A stretch of 64,000 bases of DNA from GCA-2693325 sp036343635 (lineage in GTDB: Bacteria > Latescibacterota > UBA2968 > UBA8231). The DNA lies in assembly GCA_036343635.1 (NCBI GenBank), contig JAYYVF010000088.1, positions 1-64,000 on the forward strand, written 5' to 3'. The position numbers and the translations under genes were made by a program. This document shows, in pieces, positions 1 to 8,084 of this stretch. Below the pieces are notes generated by a model that saw only the letters and a program-made list of their open reading frames with translations, was not told where the DNA came from and did no database searches. The first letter of the stretch is position 1; each line of letters starts with the position of its first letter.

Positions 1-1
1 T

Positions 2-1837
2 CATTTAGAAGTGACCTTAGAGGTATACTCAGCTGAGCAATGTGAAAGAGAGTTAATCATTTCGATAGACGGTCATCATGTTGTCAAAACTTTTAAATTG
101 AGTGAGGGGAATAACATCATTTGTCAAAAGATTGACGTTGAGGAACCCGAGATCTGGTGGCCTAACGGTTATGGAGCTCAACCGTTATATGATCTTGAAG
201 TTACTATATCTGGTCAAAAATTGAAAAAAAGAATAGGATTTCGCGATTTAAAGTTAGTGACGAAAGAAGATGAAAGGGGGCTTGGGTTTAAATTTTGTGT
301 AAATGGAGTTGATGTTTTTGCTAAGGGCGCAAATTGGATTCCCTGCGATGCGATGCCTTCGAGACAAGCCAGGTCAGCCGTTGAGGATTTATTAAATAGT
401 GCCGTTGAGGCAAACATGAACATGATACGGGTTTGGGGGGGAGGGCAATATGAATCAGAAGATTTTTATGACCTATGTGATGAAAAAGGCCTTCTTGTTT
501 GGCAGGATTTTATGTTTTCGTGTTCGACATATCCTGCGACAGACCAATTTTTGGAAAGTGTAGAAAATGAAGTATCCTACCAGATTAAACGTCTTCGGGA
601 TCATGCGTGTATTGCTTTGTGGTGCGGTAATAATGAAGATCTCGGTGCTTTAAATTGGTTTGACGTGTCGCGTGAAAACCGAGATCGCTATCTGGTAGAC
701 TACGATCGATTAACTGAAGGGGTGATAGGGAAGGTTGTAGATGCATGTGATCCATCTCGTTCCTACTGGCCTTCTTCGCCAAGTGGAGGTAGAGGCGATT
801 ATTCAGATAATTGGCATGATGATTCTCGTGGCGACATGCATTACTGGGAAGTATGGCATTCAGGCAAATCGTTTGATGCTTACTATAAGGTAAGTCCTCG
901 ATTTTGCTCTGAATTTGGATATCAATCGTTCCCGTCTTTGGATACGATCAGGAATTATGCTTCGGAAGACCAGTTTAATGTTACGGCACCGATCATGGAG
1001 CATCATCAGCGGAATGTTGGTGGTAATTCAAAGATTACTGAAATGTTTACACGGTATTTCAGGATGCCGGATGGCTTTGCCAATTTTGTGTATTTGAGCC
1101 AGGTCCAGCAGGGCCTTGCGATTAAAACAGCTGTTGAATACTGGAGACATTTGATGCCGGTTTGTATGGGTACGCTCTACTGGCAATTGAATGACTTGTG
1201 GCCAGTGTGTTCGTGGTCGTCTTTGGAGTATGGTGGCAAATGGAAATTACTGCACTATATGGCTAAAAAGTTCTATACACCTGTCGTTGTATCTGCTTTT
1301 CAAAAGGAAGAGGGATTGCTACAAATATGGGTTACGAATGATAAACAAGATCGCATTAATGTTAAGGTCGACCTACGAATTATCACGTTTATGGGCGAAG
1401 AAATTAAAGCCATAGCATTAGCCGAGGAAATTGACCGCGGATCTTCGGTATGTATAAAGAATTTTTTAATAGAGGAACTTGCGCCCGATTCTTCTGCAGT
1501 ATTTATGTTGATAGATATGCACAGTGATGAGGGAGTATATCGTACGGAGCATGTATTTTCAACATGGAAATCCTGTGAGTTAGTTAAAGCTAATGTTCAG
1601 TGGGAGGTTGATCTAACGGAAACAAAGGTCTTTTGTGTTACCGTTTACACAAATTATCCCGCTTTCTATGTCACCTTGAATGCCACGGGTATTCAGGGTG
1701 AATTCGATGATAACTGTTTTACTATTTTGCCGGGAGAGTGTCGTAAATTGATATTCAAACCCAAGGCTTCTCTATTGTCAAAAAAAGATTTACAGGAAGC
1801 CATAACGGTACAACATCTACGTGCAACGTATGATTAA
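2..1837 (+). CDS. Beta-mannosidase, GH2 family, 5' end cut by the window
   Basis: Predicted to release terminal beta-D-mannose from manno-oligosaccharides. The reading frame is open from base 2, so the true start lies upstream; a GTG at 11 is internal. About 610 residues are seen, whereas the family usually has about 800-850, so the N-terminal sugar-binding domain is missing. Numbering from the GTG at 11, the family signature WWPNGYG is near residue 49, the GANWIP stretch near 106, and the GNNED acid/base motif puts the catalytic Glu at about 209. SEFGYQS puts the nucleophile Glu at about 301. The C-terminal 200 residues look like the beta-sandwich domains of the family. It converges on a ThuA-domain gene. 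No signal peptide can be judged because the start is absent. Confidence 0.9.
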   Translation, partial: HLEVTLEVYSAEQCERELIISIDGHHVVKTFKLSEGNNIICQKIDVEEPEIWWPNGYGAQPLYDLEVTISGQKLKKRIGFRDLKLVTKEDERGLGFKFCVNGVDVFAKGANWIPCDAMPSRQARSAVEDLLNSAVEANMNMIRVWGGGQYESEDFYDLCDEKGLLVWQDFMFSCSTYPATDQFLESVENEVSYQIKRLRDHACIALWCGNNEDLGALNWFDVSRENRDRYLVDYDRLTEGVIGKVVDACDPSRSYWPSSPSGGRGDYSDNWHDDSRGDMHYWEVWHSGKSFDAYYKVSPRFCSEFGYQSFPSLDTIRNYASEDQFNVTAPIMEHHQRNVGGNSKITEMFTRYFRMPDGFANFVYLSQVQQGLAIKTAVEYWRHLMPVCMGTLYWQLNDLWPVCSWSSLEYGGKWKLLHYMAKKFYTPVVVSAFQKEEGLLQIWVTNDKQDRINVKVDLRIITFMGEEIKAIALAEEIDRGSSVCIKNFLIEELAPDSSAVFMLIDMHSDEGVYRTEHVFSTWKSCELVKANVQWEVDLTETKVFCVTVYTNYPAFYVTLNATGIQGEFDDNCFTILPGECRKLIFKPKASLLSKKDLQEAITVQHLRATYD

Positions 1838-1865
1838 AATCTTGAGAATGTTTTCTATCGCAGAG

Positions 1866-2531
1866 TTAATTTGATAGACGTAATGCCCATGACATTCCGC
1901 CGAGAATGTGTTTTCGAAACCATTTTTCGTGCCATAGTTGGTCTGGATGACCAAGTCCCGTGTACATAACGCGCCCATCGCCATATTCGTGACACCAGGC
2001 AAGGGCGTAGTCGTTGTCTTCGCGATTACCCTTTTCTAAATCCACACTATCGTTGTCAATGCGCATTAATACGTGTGTTTTTTCTCTTTCCCAGCATTTA
2101 AACGTATAAATTTCATCCGTCAAAGAGAATTTTTCATTTAACATACAGGTCGCGGGGTGATTCGTGTCTTCTACTATGACGTCAACTTCCTGATGCCAGG
2201 GATGGCCATTGAAATAGCCACCAAGCATTTCACCATAATCGGGCCAGTCGTAGCCTGTGTCTGTTGCGTTATGCACTCCCATAAACGCTTTTCCATTCTT
2301 AATGAAATCTATAACGGTTTCTTTTTGATCGGCGGTAAGAGGAAGATTCCCCGTAGTAGCAAAAACGAGAAGATCTAAGTTTGAGAGTTTTTCAATCGTT
2401 AGGCGCTTAACATCATGCGTCGTTTCTACGTTCCAGTTCTGTTCCATACCAATTTGTTTGAACGCCACTTCAGCGTCGGGTAGATAGCTATGTTCGAATC
2501 CTGCGGAATGTCTAAGCATGAGTACGTTCAT
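1866..2531 (-). CDS. ThuA-domain protein (trehalose utilisation-like)
   Basis: A 221-residue protein with the ThuA-like class I glutamine-amidotransferase-type fold: an N-terminal beta strand MNVLMLRHSAGFEH, a central GVHNATDTGYDWPDYGEMLGGYFNGHP-type block around residues 102-130, and GRVMYTGLGH near residue 190. ThuA proteins accompany sugar oxidoreductases in disaccharide and polyol catabolism; the reaction is uncertain. There is no signal peptide. GAGGAG lies about 9 bases ahead of the ATG and supports this start. It lies 45 bases downstream of the aldo/keto reductase on the same strand and probably shares its transcript. Confidence 0.85.
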   Translation of the reverse strand: MNVLMLRHSAGFEHSYLPDAEVAFKQIGMEQNWNVETTHDVKRLTIEKLSNLDLLVFATTGNLPLTADQKETVIDFIKNGKAFMGVHNATDTGYDWPDYGEMLGGYFNGHPWHQEVDVIVEDTNHPATCMLNEKFSLTDEIYTFKCWEREKTHVLMRIDNDSVDLEKGNREDNDYALAWCHEYGDGRVMYTGLGHPDQLWHEKWFRKHILGGMSWALRLSN

Positions 2532-2576
2532 TATATATTGCTCCTCAATATAAAGTGTTCGCCTATTATCTCTTTC

Positions 2577-3512
2577 TTACAACGCAGCTGAAAAAAAATG
2601 TTTAAGTGTTTCGTTTGAAATAGTTGCGCATGCGGCCTCTACATTCCGCTCTAGCTGAGGAATATTTAGGCTACCAATAGGATTTCCATGAATTCTATTT
2701 TCTCGTAGGCAAAACTGTATAGCTAAATCGAGTAGCTCGATGTCATGGTCAACACACCAGAGTCGGATTTTCTCCGCTCGTTGTTGGTCAGTGCCCCAAT
2801 CCTTTTTTGGAACAAAATCTGCAACGGGTTTTCCTGTAAGCCAGCCGCGCATAATTGACCAACCATTCATTACTCCCAAATCGTGATGATCAGCTGCCGG
2901 CAATATTGTGTCGGCAGCTGATTGTCTCAGAAGATTATAATCGCTAAAACAGAGAAGTGCATCTATGCGCCCTGATTCAATGGCTTTCTTGAGTAAATCA
3001 TGAGGATTCATGCCGTAACCAATAAAATCAACTAGGCCCAACTGCCTTGCTTGCTCTAAACCCTCTAAAGATCCTCGACTTGCAAGCGTAGGTTCGACTT
3101 CTGGAGGATCATGAAGAAATAAAACGTCAAATTTTTCTATACCAAGGAGGTCAAGTTGATCGCGGGTATCTGCTATCGTGTTTGTTGCCGAATAATCTGG
3201 TTTCCCATCCCCATAGAAACCCCACTGGGCAGCGCTATGATGACATATTCGGCCGCTTATGATAATTTCTTGGCGTTCGACAACTCCATTTTTCAATGCT
3301 ATAGATAATTTGGATATTGAGTTACCGTAACATCTTGCACAATCGAAATGATTAACTCCCAAATCGACAGCTCGTCTTATTAACTCCATGGATTGGTCAA
3401 TGCTTACGTGCCCAAAGTTGTCTCCGAAGCCCTGCGTGCCGAATGGAATTACGGGGATAGAAAGCTCTGTCTTGCCCCAGCGACGACGGGGACAAATGTG
3501 ATTCGAAAGCAT
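2577..3512 (-). CDS. Aldo/keto reductase family protein
   Basis: A 311-residue (alpha/beta)8-barrel oxidoreductase of the NAD(P)H-dependent aldo/keto reductase superfamily. The N-terminus RRWGKTELSIPVIPFGTQG and the FDCARCYG block are typical. Of the catalytic tetrad, Asp57 and Tyr62 (DCARCYG) and His134 (LFLHDPPE) are present, but the position normally held by Lys reads Arg (IIISGR, residue 88). It may therefore have altered activity or bind NADP differently. Downstream is the ThuA gene; the pair fits a sugar or polyol catabolic unit. The ATG start is followed directly by the conserved strand, so the start is reasonable. Confidence 0.85.
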   Translation of the reverse strand: MLSNHICPRRRWGKTELSIPVIPFGTQGFGDNFGHVSIDQSMELIRRAVDLGVNHFDCARCYGNSISKLSIALKNGVVERQEIIISGRICHHSAAQWGFYGDGKPDYSATNTIADTRDQLDLLGIEKFDVLFLHDPPEVEPTLASRGSLEGLEQARQLGLVDFIGYGMNPHDLLKKAIESGRIDALLCFSDYNLLRQSAADTILPAADHHDLGVMNGWSIMRGWLTGKPVADFVPKKDWGTDQQRAEKIRLWCVDHDIELLDLAIQFCLRENRIHGNPIGSLNIPQLERNVEAACATISNETLKHFFSAAL

Positions 3513-3650
3513 AAATTCTTATTCCGTTTTAGAAGTTTATTGATAAATAAGGACTTGGTATGTTACTAAGTGCTAATATATTAGACTTCTCAGTCATTGC
3601 GAATTTAATATATTACTCGATACACGATTTTACCGAATGGTAGGTTACTT

Positions 3651-4055
3651 ATGCTGAGCGACTGGAGTGACTGGTTTTCTTTGAGAAGGCGTCAGTCTCC
3701 ACGGGTGGCGATAAATTGCCTTGTGGATATTGAGATTCCAGAAAGTGATCCGGTACATTATACTGGCCTAACGGCGTTAGACGTTAGTACTCAAGGTATA
3801 CGCCTTGAAGGAGGAGATGATGAGCACATCCGCAGTTTGATATGTGGACGCGGAAGAGCGTGGGTGCGATTGAGGTTGCCGGGGATGCGCACGAATTTAC
3901 CGCGGGTACAAGCCGAGTTGCGGTGGGGGTTGGGTGCCAAGCCTCAATATCAAACGGGTTGGCGATTTTCTCAGATTAATGGTGCAACGACCAAATTGAT
4001 TTCAGAATACGTCGCAGAACATGCCGAAGACATTTTGGAGGAGCCAAGTAAGTAG
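3651..4055 (+). CDS. PilZ-domain protein (probable c-di-GMP receptor)
   Basis: A 134-residue single-domain protein. It has both PilZ signatures: RxxxR (R14-QSP-R18) and (D/N)xSxxG (D44-V-S-T-Q-G49), which bind cyclic di-GMP in this family. There are no membrane segments. A YcgR-like partner domain is absent, so it probably acts by binding another protein. It stands alone between minus-strand genes, with GGTAGG about 8 bases before the ATG. Cyclic di-GMP binding is known for the family and is inferred here. Confidence 0.85.
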   Translation: MLSDWSDWFSLRRRQSPRVAINCLVDIEIPESDPVHYTGLTALDVSTQGIRLEGGDDEHIRSLICGRGRAWVRLRLPGMRTNLPRVQAELRWGLGAKPQYQTGWRFSQINGATTKLISEYVAEHAEDILEEPSK

Positions 4056-4080
4056 ATGCAAAGTTCGGCTGTTGAGTCAT

Positions 4081-4296
4081 TTAGTCGGAGAGGCTTATTT
4101 TTTCTTCCGCTACGTCAATCATTGCACTTGCTGATGGATTGGGTTCGGAAGGAACGGACTCTGGATCCATGCTTCTCGATTTTCGACTCATATTAATATC
4201 ACGTGCTCGAATAGAAAGAGTCCGACAGCTAATAAAAGAATTATTTTCCTGCTCTAAGCGCAGGGCAACTTCCCGGTCGAACATGGAATCATACAT
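4081..4296 (-). CDS. Small hypothetical protein, 71 residues
   Basis: Not recognised. A short, charged, soluble protein: the first half is rich in Arg/Glu with possible helix, and the second half contains a Ser/Pro/Glu-rich stretch near residues 46-57. The support for a real gene is an AGGAG motif 9 bases upstream of the ATG and its position filling the gap between PilZ and the ankyrin-cyclophilin gene. It has no cysteine pair, signal peptide or membrane segment that would suggest a role. Confidence 0.5.
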   Translation of the reverse strand: MYDSMFDREVALRLEQENNSFISCRTLSIRARDINMSRKSRSMDPESVPSEPNPSASAMIDVAEEKISLSD

Positions 4297-4371
4297 TCTT
4301 CAAAACTCCTAACAGTGTAATTACACTTAACCCGACCATAAAGTAATTGATATTTTTGATTTGAGCAATAA

Positions 4372-5523
4372 TTACTCTAGAAGGTGCGTAGTCTTGATAT
4401 AGTCTAGAAGTGGAAAATGATTTTCCAAATACTGCTTTCCTTCTAAGAAGATACGTTTTTGGTCTGGGATTTCGCCATAACCTGAATAAATGGCGTCTAA
4501 CACTTCCATGCCAGAAGTTACGCGAGCAAACGGTACAAAACCGGCAGCATCTAAGTCAGAATTGTCGGTCAGATTTATAAAGATTTGTGTGGACCTACTG
4601 GCTGGTTGCTCGGCTGAAGCAAATGCTATAGTCCCTCTTTGATTTTCAAGCTGGAAAGATTCTTCATCTTTTATAGTCGCTTTTTTCCATTGTGATGAAA
4701 TTTCGGGTTGATTGTGAAGACCAAATTGAACTAAACGGTTAGGAACAACACGAAAAAAGTATAGTGTATTGAAAAAGCCGTGATGCAAAAGAGTATAAAA
4801 ACGATCTGCTGCTCGTGGTGCCCACGCACGAACTACTTTAACGTGGAAGTTTCCCATACTGGTCTTAAATTCCGCTTTAAATTCTGCTGGTGCCGGTTTA
4901 TGGAGTTTTTCTGGTTGACTTAACGTTTGTAAATCTGGGTCGAAATTTGACCGCGCACCCATAGTTACCAGTTTTTGAACTATCGCGGAATGACCTGAAG
5001 TATTCGCCATGGATAGAGCAGTAGTGCCCAAGTTTGAGATGATATTTACTTGGGCACCCTTCTCAATTAGCAATTCAACGATATCTATTGCTCCGATTTT
5101 ACTTGCAGCCATAAGAGGGGTGCCGCCGACGGCATCACTGCCATTGGGGTTGGCACCATTTTTAATTAACAGAGAAACCTCCGTTAAAGACCCATTCTTT
5201 GTCGCTTCAATTAATGGGGTTGTGACCCCACCAGTTTTGTTAGGGTTTGCTCCGCTACGAAGGAGCATGGAAAGTGCTATTGAATCGGAAGCGGCATACT
5301 CTAAAGTTGAATAGCCACCCCTACTGGTGTTGGGGTCAATCCCAGCCAAAACAAATAAGGAGATAGCGGAATAATCAGAGCGTTTGATGGATTTTATGAA
5401 GCCGTCCTCCGTATACCGATAGCCTTGATTAATAAGTTCGAGTCGTGCCTGTTTTGGCGATGTTTCACAGGCGATTATACAAAAGAGGAAAGCCCATAAG
5501 ATAGTTGGAAAAATGTTTCGCAC
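4372..5523 (-). CDS. Lipoprotein with ankyrin repeats and a cyclophilin-type peptidyl-prolyl isomerase domain
   Basis: Predicted envelope-anchored folding factor. From the GTG at 5523 the protein is 383 residues and opens MRNIF..., a hydrophobic stretch and lipobox IIAC with Cys19. An upstream in-frame GTG at 5547 would overlap the preceding PhyH gene, so 5523, two bases after that gene's stop, is preferred. Residues about 50-205 hold four to five ankyrin repeats (TPLIEAT, TPLMAASKIG, TALSMANTSGH). Residues about 215-365 are cyclophilin-like: FFRVVPNRLVQFG, RGTIAFAS, STQIFINL and FVPFARVTSGMEVLD. The canonical FHR is FFR here, but the Arg is kept. It is the last gene of the 8001-4372 transcript. 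Ankyrin plus cyclophilin in one lipoprotein is unusual. Confidence 0.85.
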   Translation of the reverse strand: MRNIFPTILWAFLFCIIACETSPKQARLELINQGYRYTEDGFIKSIKRSDYSAISLFVLAGIDPNTSRGGYSTLEYAASDSIALSMLLRSGANPNKTGGVTTPLIEATKNGSLTEVSLLIKNGANPNGSDAVGGTPLMAASKIGAIDIVELLIEKGAQVNIISNLGTTALSMANTSGHSAIVQKLVTMGARSNFDPDLQTLSQPEKLHKPAPAEFKAEFKTSMGNFHVKVVRAWAPRAADRFYTLLHHGFFNTLYFFRVVPNRLVQFGLHNQPEISSQWKKATIKDEESFQLENQRGTIAFASAEQPASRSTQIFINLTDNSDLDAAGFVPFARVTSGMEVLDAIYSGYGEIPDQKRIFLEGKQYLENHFPLLDYIKTTHLLE

Positions 5524-5525
5524 CG

Positions 5526-6257
5526 TCAAACAGACCAATACTTCCACATATCTTTTGGTATATCATACCTCATGTCCATTCGATTTTGGTGATGCCAACG
5601 TGAAAATAACCCTAACCGTGGCCTATCTAGAATATTTGTTGATCCTGTATGACATAAAAAACAATGCCAAAATATTACATCGCCAGCTTGTGCCGAGAAC
5701 TGCTCTGGCGGCTGGCTTGACAGATCAGAAAATACGCCCCAATTGCGAGTTTCCCAGTCGTCACGCTCAGTAAAACTACCGTCAATGTGAGAAGGATTCT
5801 CAAGAAAGTATTGATGGGTAGTGTGGTGACTTTCAGGCCAAAAAACAAACGCTCCTCCATCATTATTTACATCTTCAAGATATGCCGTGGCTCCAAGCAT
5901 AAACCCCCCACTCCAGCCGTTGGGCCCGTAACCATCTATATGGCCAGATTCCGGCATGTCCCAATGTCCGTCTCGTTTCGGCCATTGAACAAGCATTGAG
6001 CCACTACCACCAGAAAAATTGCCACCACCTAACTGTGTGACAACTTCTTCCATTTGTGGCAAATGACCAAAAATTGGGTCGGTGGAAAATTCGTCGATCA
6101 CATAACTGTCTGGCCATGTTGTTGGGTTTTCTGGATGGGCCGAGATGTGGTCCCAGAATTGATTGTTCCAGTCGGATATTTGTTCATGATCGATAAAGTT
6201 CGGTAAAACTACGTAACCTTTTTCCTTAAAATTCGTGATGTTTTTATTGGTCAACAT
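5526..6257 (-). CDS. Phytanoyl-CoA dioxygenase (PhyH) family protein
   Basis: A 243-residue Fe(II)/2-oxoglutarate-dependent dioxygenase. The iron-binding triad is visible: H106-x-D108 in ESGHIDGYG and His203 in LCHTGS, with Arg213/215 following as the likely 2-oxoglutarate ligand. The substrate is unknown; this family hydroxylates many small molecules and is not restricted to phytanoyl-CoA. It lies 8 bases downstream of the UxuA-like paralogue and 2 bases before the ankyrin-cyclophilin start, so it is in the same operon. Confidence 0.9.
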   Translation of the reverse strand: MLTNKNITNFKEKGYVVLPNFIDHEQISDWNNQFWDHISAHPENPTTWPDSYVIDEFSTDPIFGHLPQMEEVVTQLGGGNFSGGSGSMLVQWPKRDGHWDMPESGHIDGYGPNGWSGGFMLGATAYLEDVNNDGGAFVFWPESHHTTHQYFLENPSHIDGSFTERDDWETRNWGVFSDLSSQPPEQFSAQAGDVIFWHCFLCHTGSTNILDRPRLGLFSRWHHQNRMDMRYDIPKDMWKYWSV

Positions 6258-6265
6258 TAACGGCC

Positions 6266-6991
6266 CTAGCTCGATTCAAGTGTTTGTATTATGGCTTTAA
6301 GATATCCAACGTCGTGAGAGCGACCCTTATGTCTCCAGTCTGTGTCATCTATCATGCCGGGCGGTGGAGTTGTTGCGACGTAACCTGAGAATCCCAAAGA
6401 CCCCAGAGAACGTAGGGATCTAGGTATCGAAATGTCACCGTCATCGAGAAAGGATCGAGTTTTGCCTAAACGATTTCCTACACGGGCAATATAAATGGGG
6501 GCATTTATTCGTGCTAAATGATTTTCCTGCGTTTCGTTCAATTCTCCGATTTGTAGATCGATACCGCCTGAGTACTTGTTGCCAGAGTATGGGTAAGTCC
6601 AAGCAATATTAACATTATTCTTTTCGGCTAACTGCACTAAGGATTCATTCGGTTCCGTGTGGATTTCCTTTGCGATGGAACTTACTAATGCTTTTCCTCT
6701 TCCAGTGGGCTCTTGAATTGCTTGGTCGCAATCGCTGAGGAAAGTGCTTATTAAAGGTACTCCCGCTTTGCCTGCAGAGGTAACAAAATTGCGAGCGTCT
6801 TCATTTCTTGGGTCAAAACCTTCTAGCCCAGCCAAAACAAGACCACACTGCGCTACTCTATTTTTAATTTTTTCAATTAACTCAATATTCCATGTCTGGT
6901 TTGTACGAACTAATACGTGATTGACACCTAATTGCTGGGCAAAAATGAGTTGGTCATCGAGGCCGAATTCAACACTTATGGCGACTTTCAT
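6266..6991 (-). CDS. Degenerate mannonate-dehydratase-like TIM-barrel protein
   Basis: A 241-residue protein that looks like a shortened paralogue of the gene just upstream. Shared features are the MKVA(I/L) start, a DDGDIS segment equivalent to DEGDID, and a C-terminal block GMIDDTDWRHKGRSHDVGYL comparable to the UxuA end (GMIGD...QVGYL). The metal-binding motifs HPDDAP, GFCMGT and HFRNPRG are not present; the last aligns with ARVGNR. It therefore looks like a pseudoenzyme or a sugar-phosphate-isomerase-like enzyme of altered chemistry. Its ATG overlaps the stop of the upstream gene by one base (TAATG), so the two are translationally coupled. Confidence 0.7.
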   Translation of the reverse strand: MKVAISVEFGLDDQLIFAQQLGVNHVLVRTNQTWNIELIEKIKNRVAQCGLVLAGLEGFDPRNEDARNFVTSAGKAGVPLISTFLSDCDQAIQEPTGRGKALVSSIAKEIHTEPNESLVQLAEKNNVNIAWTYPYSGNKYSGGIDLQIGELNETQENHLARINAPIYIARVGNRLGKTRSFLDDGDISIPRSLRSLGSLGFSGYVATTPPPGMIDDTDWRHKGRSHDVGYLKAIIQTLESS

Positions 6992-8001
6992 TATGCCATT
7001 CTCTGTAATTCTTCAAAGGTTTGTAAGAGCCCCTTCAAATATCCAACCTGGAAAGCAAAAGATCGGTCAGCATGTGAGTTGTCACCTATCATACCAGGGC
7101 AATGGTCGATCCGTATTACACCTTTGTAATCTACCGTCTTAAAGGCTCGAACAGCCTCAACCATATCTATGTCACCCTCATCGGGAAAAACCTCATCAAA
7201 AACAGGGACGTGACCGCGTGGATTTCGAAAGTGGGCAAAGAATATCTTATTTTGACCGCCAAAGTGTTTTATTGCCGCTGGAACGTTCAGGTCTTCCATG
7301 GTACCTATTGTTCCCATACAAAACCCGAGTCCATTGTGTTCACTTGGAACGGAATCGATGGCACGTTGCAAACCGTCCCAATTGATCAGTATACGTGCTA
7401 CACCCATGAAACTCGGAACAGGAGCATCGTCAGGATGAACTGCTAACCGAACCCCTGCAGTTTCGGCGACGGGCACAATACGCTTCAGGAAATAGACCAG
7501 GTTGTCCCAGACTTCCGTGGATGACATGCTACGATCTGGGACATGAGGATAAGGGTGAGGTGCCGGTCCTTCTCCAAGCCAGTCGAGACATGCGGCAGGC
7601 ATATGCTCGGCGATCTTCATATCGAATCTAGGATATCGAGCTCCTCCTCTTCCGGTGGGGCTGTATTCTGTTCGCAATCCACCAAGTAACATCCACTGAT
7701 ATTGTAAAACACCAATTCCAGCAGCACCGATATTTTCTATCGATTGACATACATTATCAATTTGTTCGTCTCGTCCTTCACTACCGAACATAACTTTATG
7801 ATAACTAAGGGGAGGTAAGTTTTCGATAACGTCCCATATGAGCCCATTTTTTTCGAAGTAATTTTTGCGGCGCTCTAAAGTTTCTAGGTCAATTATGCCG
7901 TTGTCAGATATAGGGGCACCACTCACGACGTGACTTAGGCCTAATTGACGGATGAATTGGAGATGGTGTTGGTCCTCCCCAGCTGTAAGTGCAACTTTCA
8001 T
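6991..8001 (-). CDS. uxuA: Mannonate dehydratase family protein (UxuA-like)
   Basis: Predicted to dehydrate D-mannonate to 2-keto-3-deoxygluconate in hexuronate catabolism, or to act on a related aldonate. In 336 residues the metal ligands of the family are all present: His189 (AVHPDDAP), Cys228 (GFCMGT), His257 (HFRNPRG) and Asp274 (FPDEGDID). RIDHCPGM and the C-terminal QVGYLKGLLQ are also typical. It is slightly shorter than E. coli UxuA (about 394). It is the first gene of a four-gene minus-strand operon. A GH2 mannosidase and sugar oxidoreductases nearby fit carbohydrate use. Exact substrate is inferred from family. Confidence 0.8.
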   Translation of the reverse strand: MKVALTAGEDQHHLQFIRQLGLSHVVSGAPISDNGIIDLETLERRKNYFEKNGLIWDVIENLPPLSYHKVMFGSEGRDEQIDNVCQSIENIGAAGIGVLQYQWMLLGGLRTEYSPTGRGGARYPRFDMKIAEHMPAACLDWLGEGPAPHPYPHVPDRSMSSTEVWDNLVYFLKRIVPVAETAGVRLAVHPDDAPVPSFMGVARILINWDGLQRAIDSVPSEHNGLGFCMGTIGTMEDLNVPAAIKHFGGQNKIFFAHFRNPRGHVPVFDEVFPDEGDIDMVEAVRAFKTVDYKGVIRIDHCPGMIGDNSHADRSFAFQVGYLKGLLQTFEELQRMA

Positions 8002-8084
8002 AGGGCAGTTCTCTCGGATTGAATACCAACAATTAAGTTAAAAAGATTTTGATTTGCCAGAAATTTGATATTGTCTCCCTAAAT

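Noticed and set aside
4372..5547. Overlapping plus-strand ORFs opposite the ankyrin-cyclophilin gene
   Set aside because: They are frame shadows of the lipoprotein gene and lack ribosome sites.
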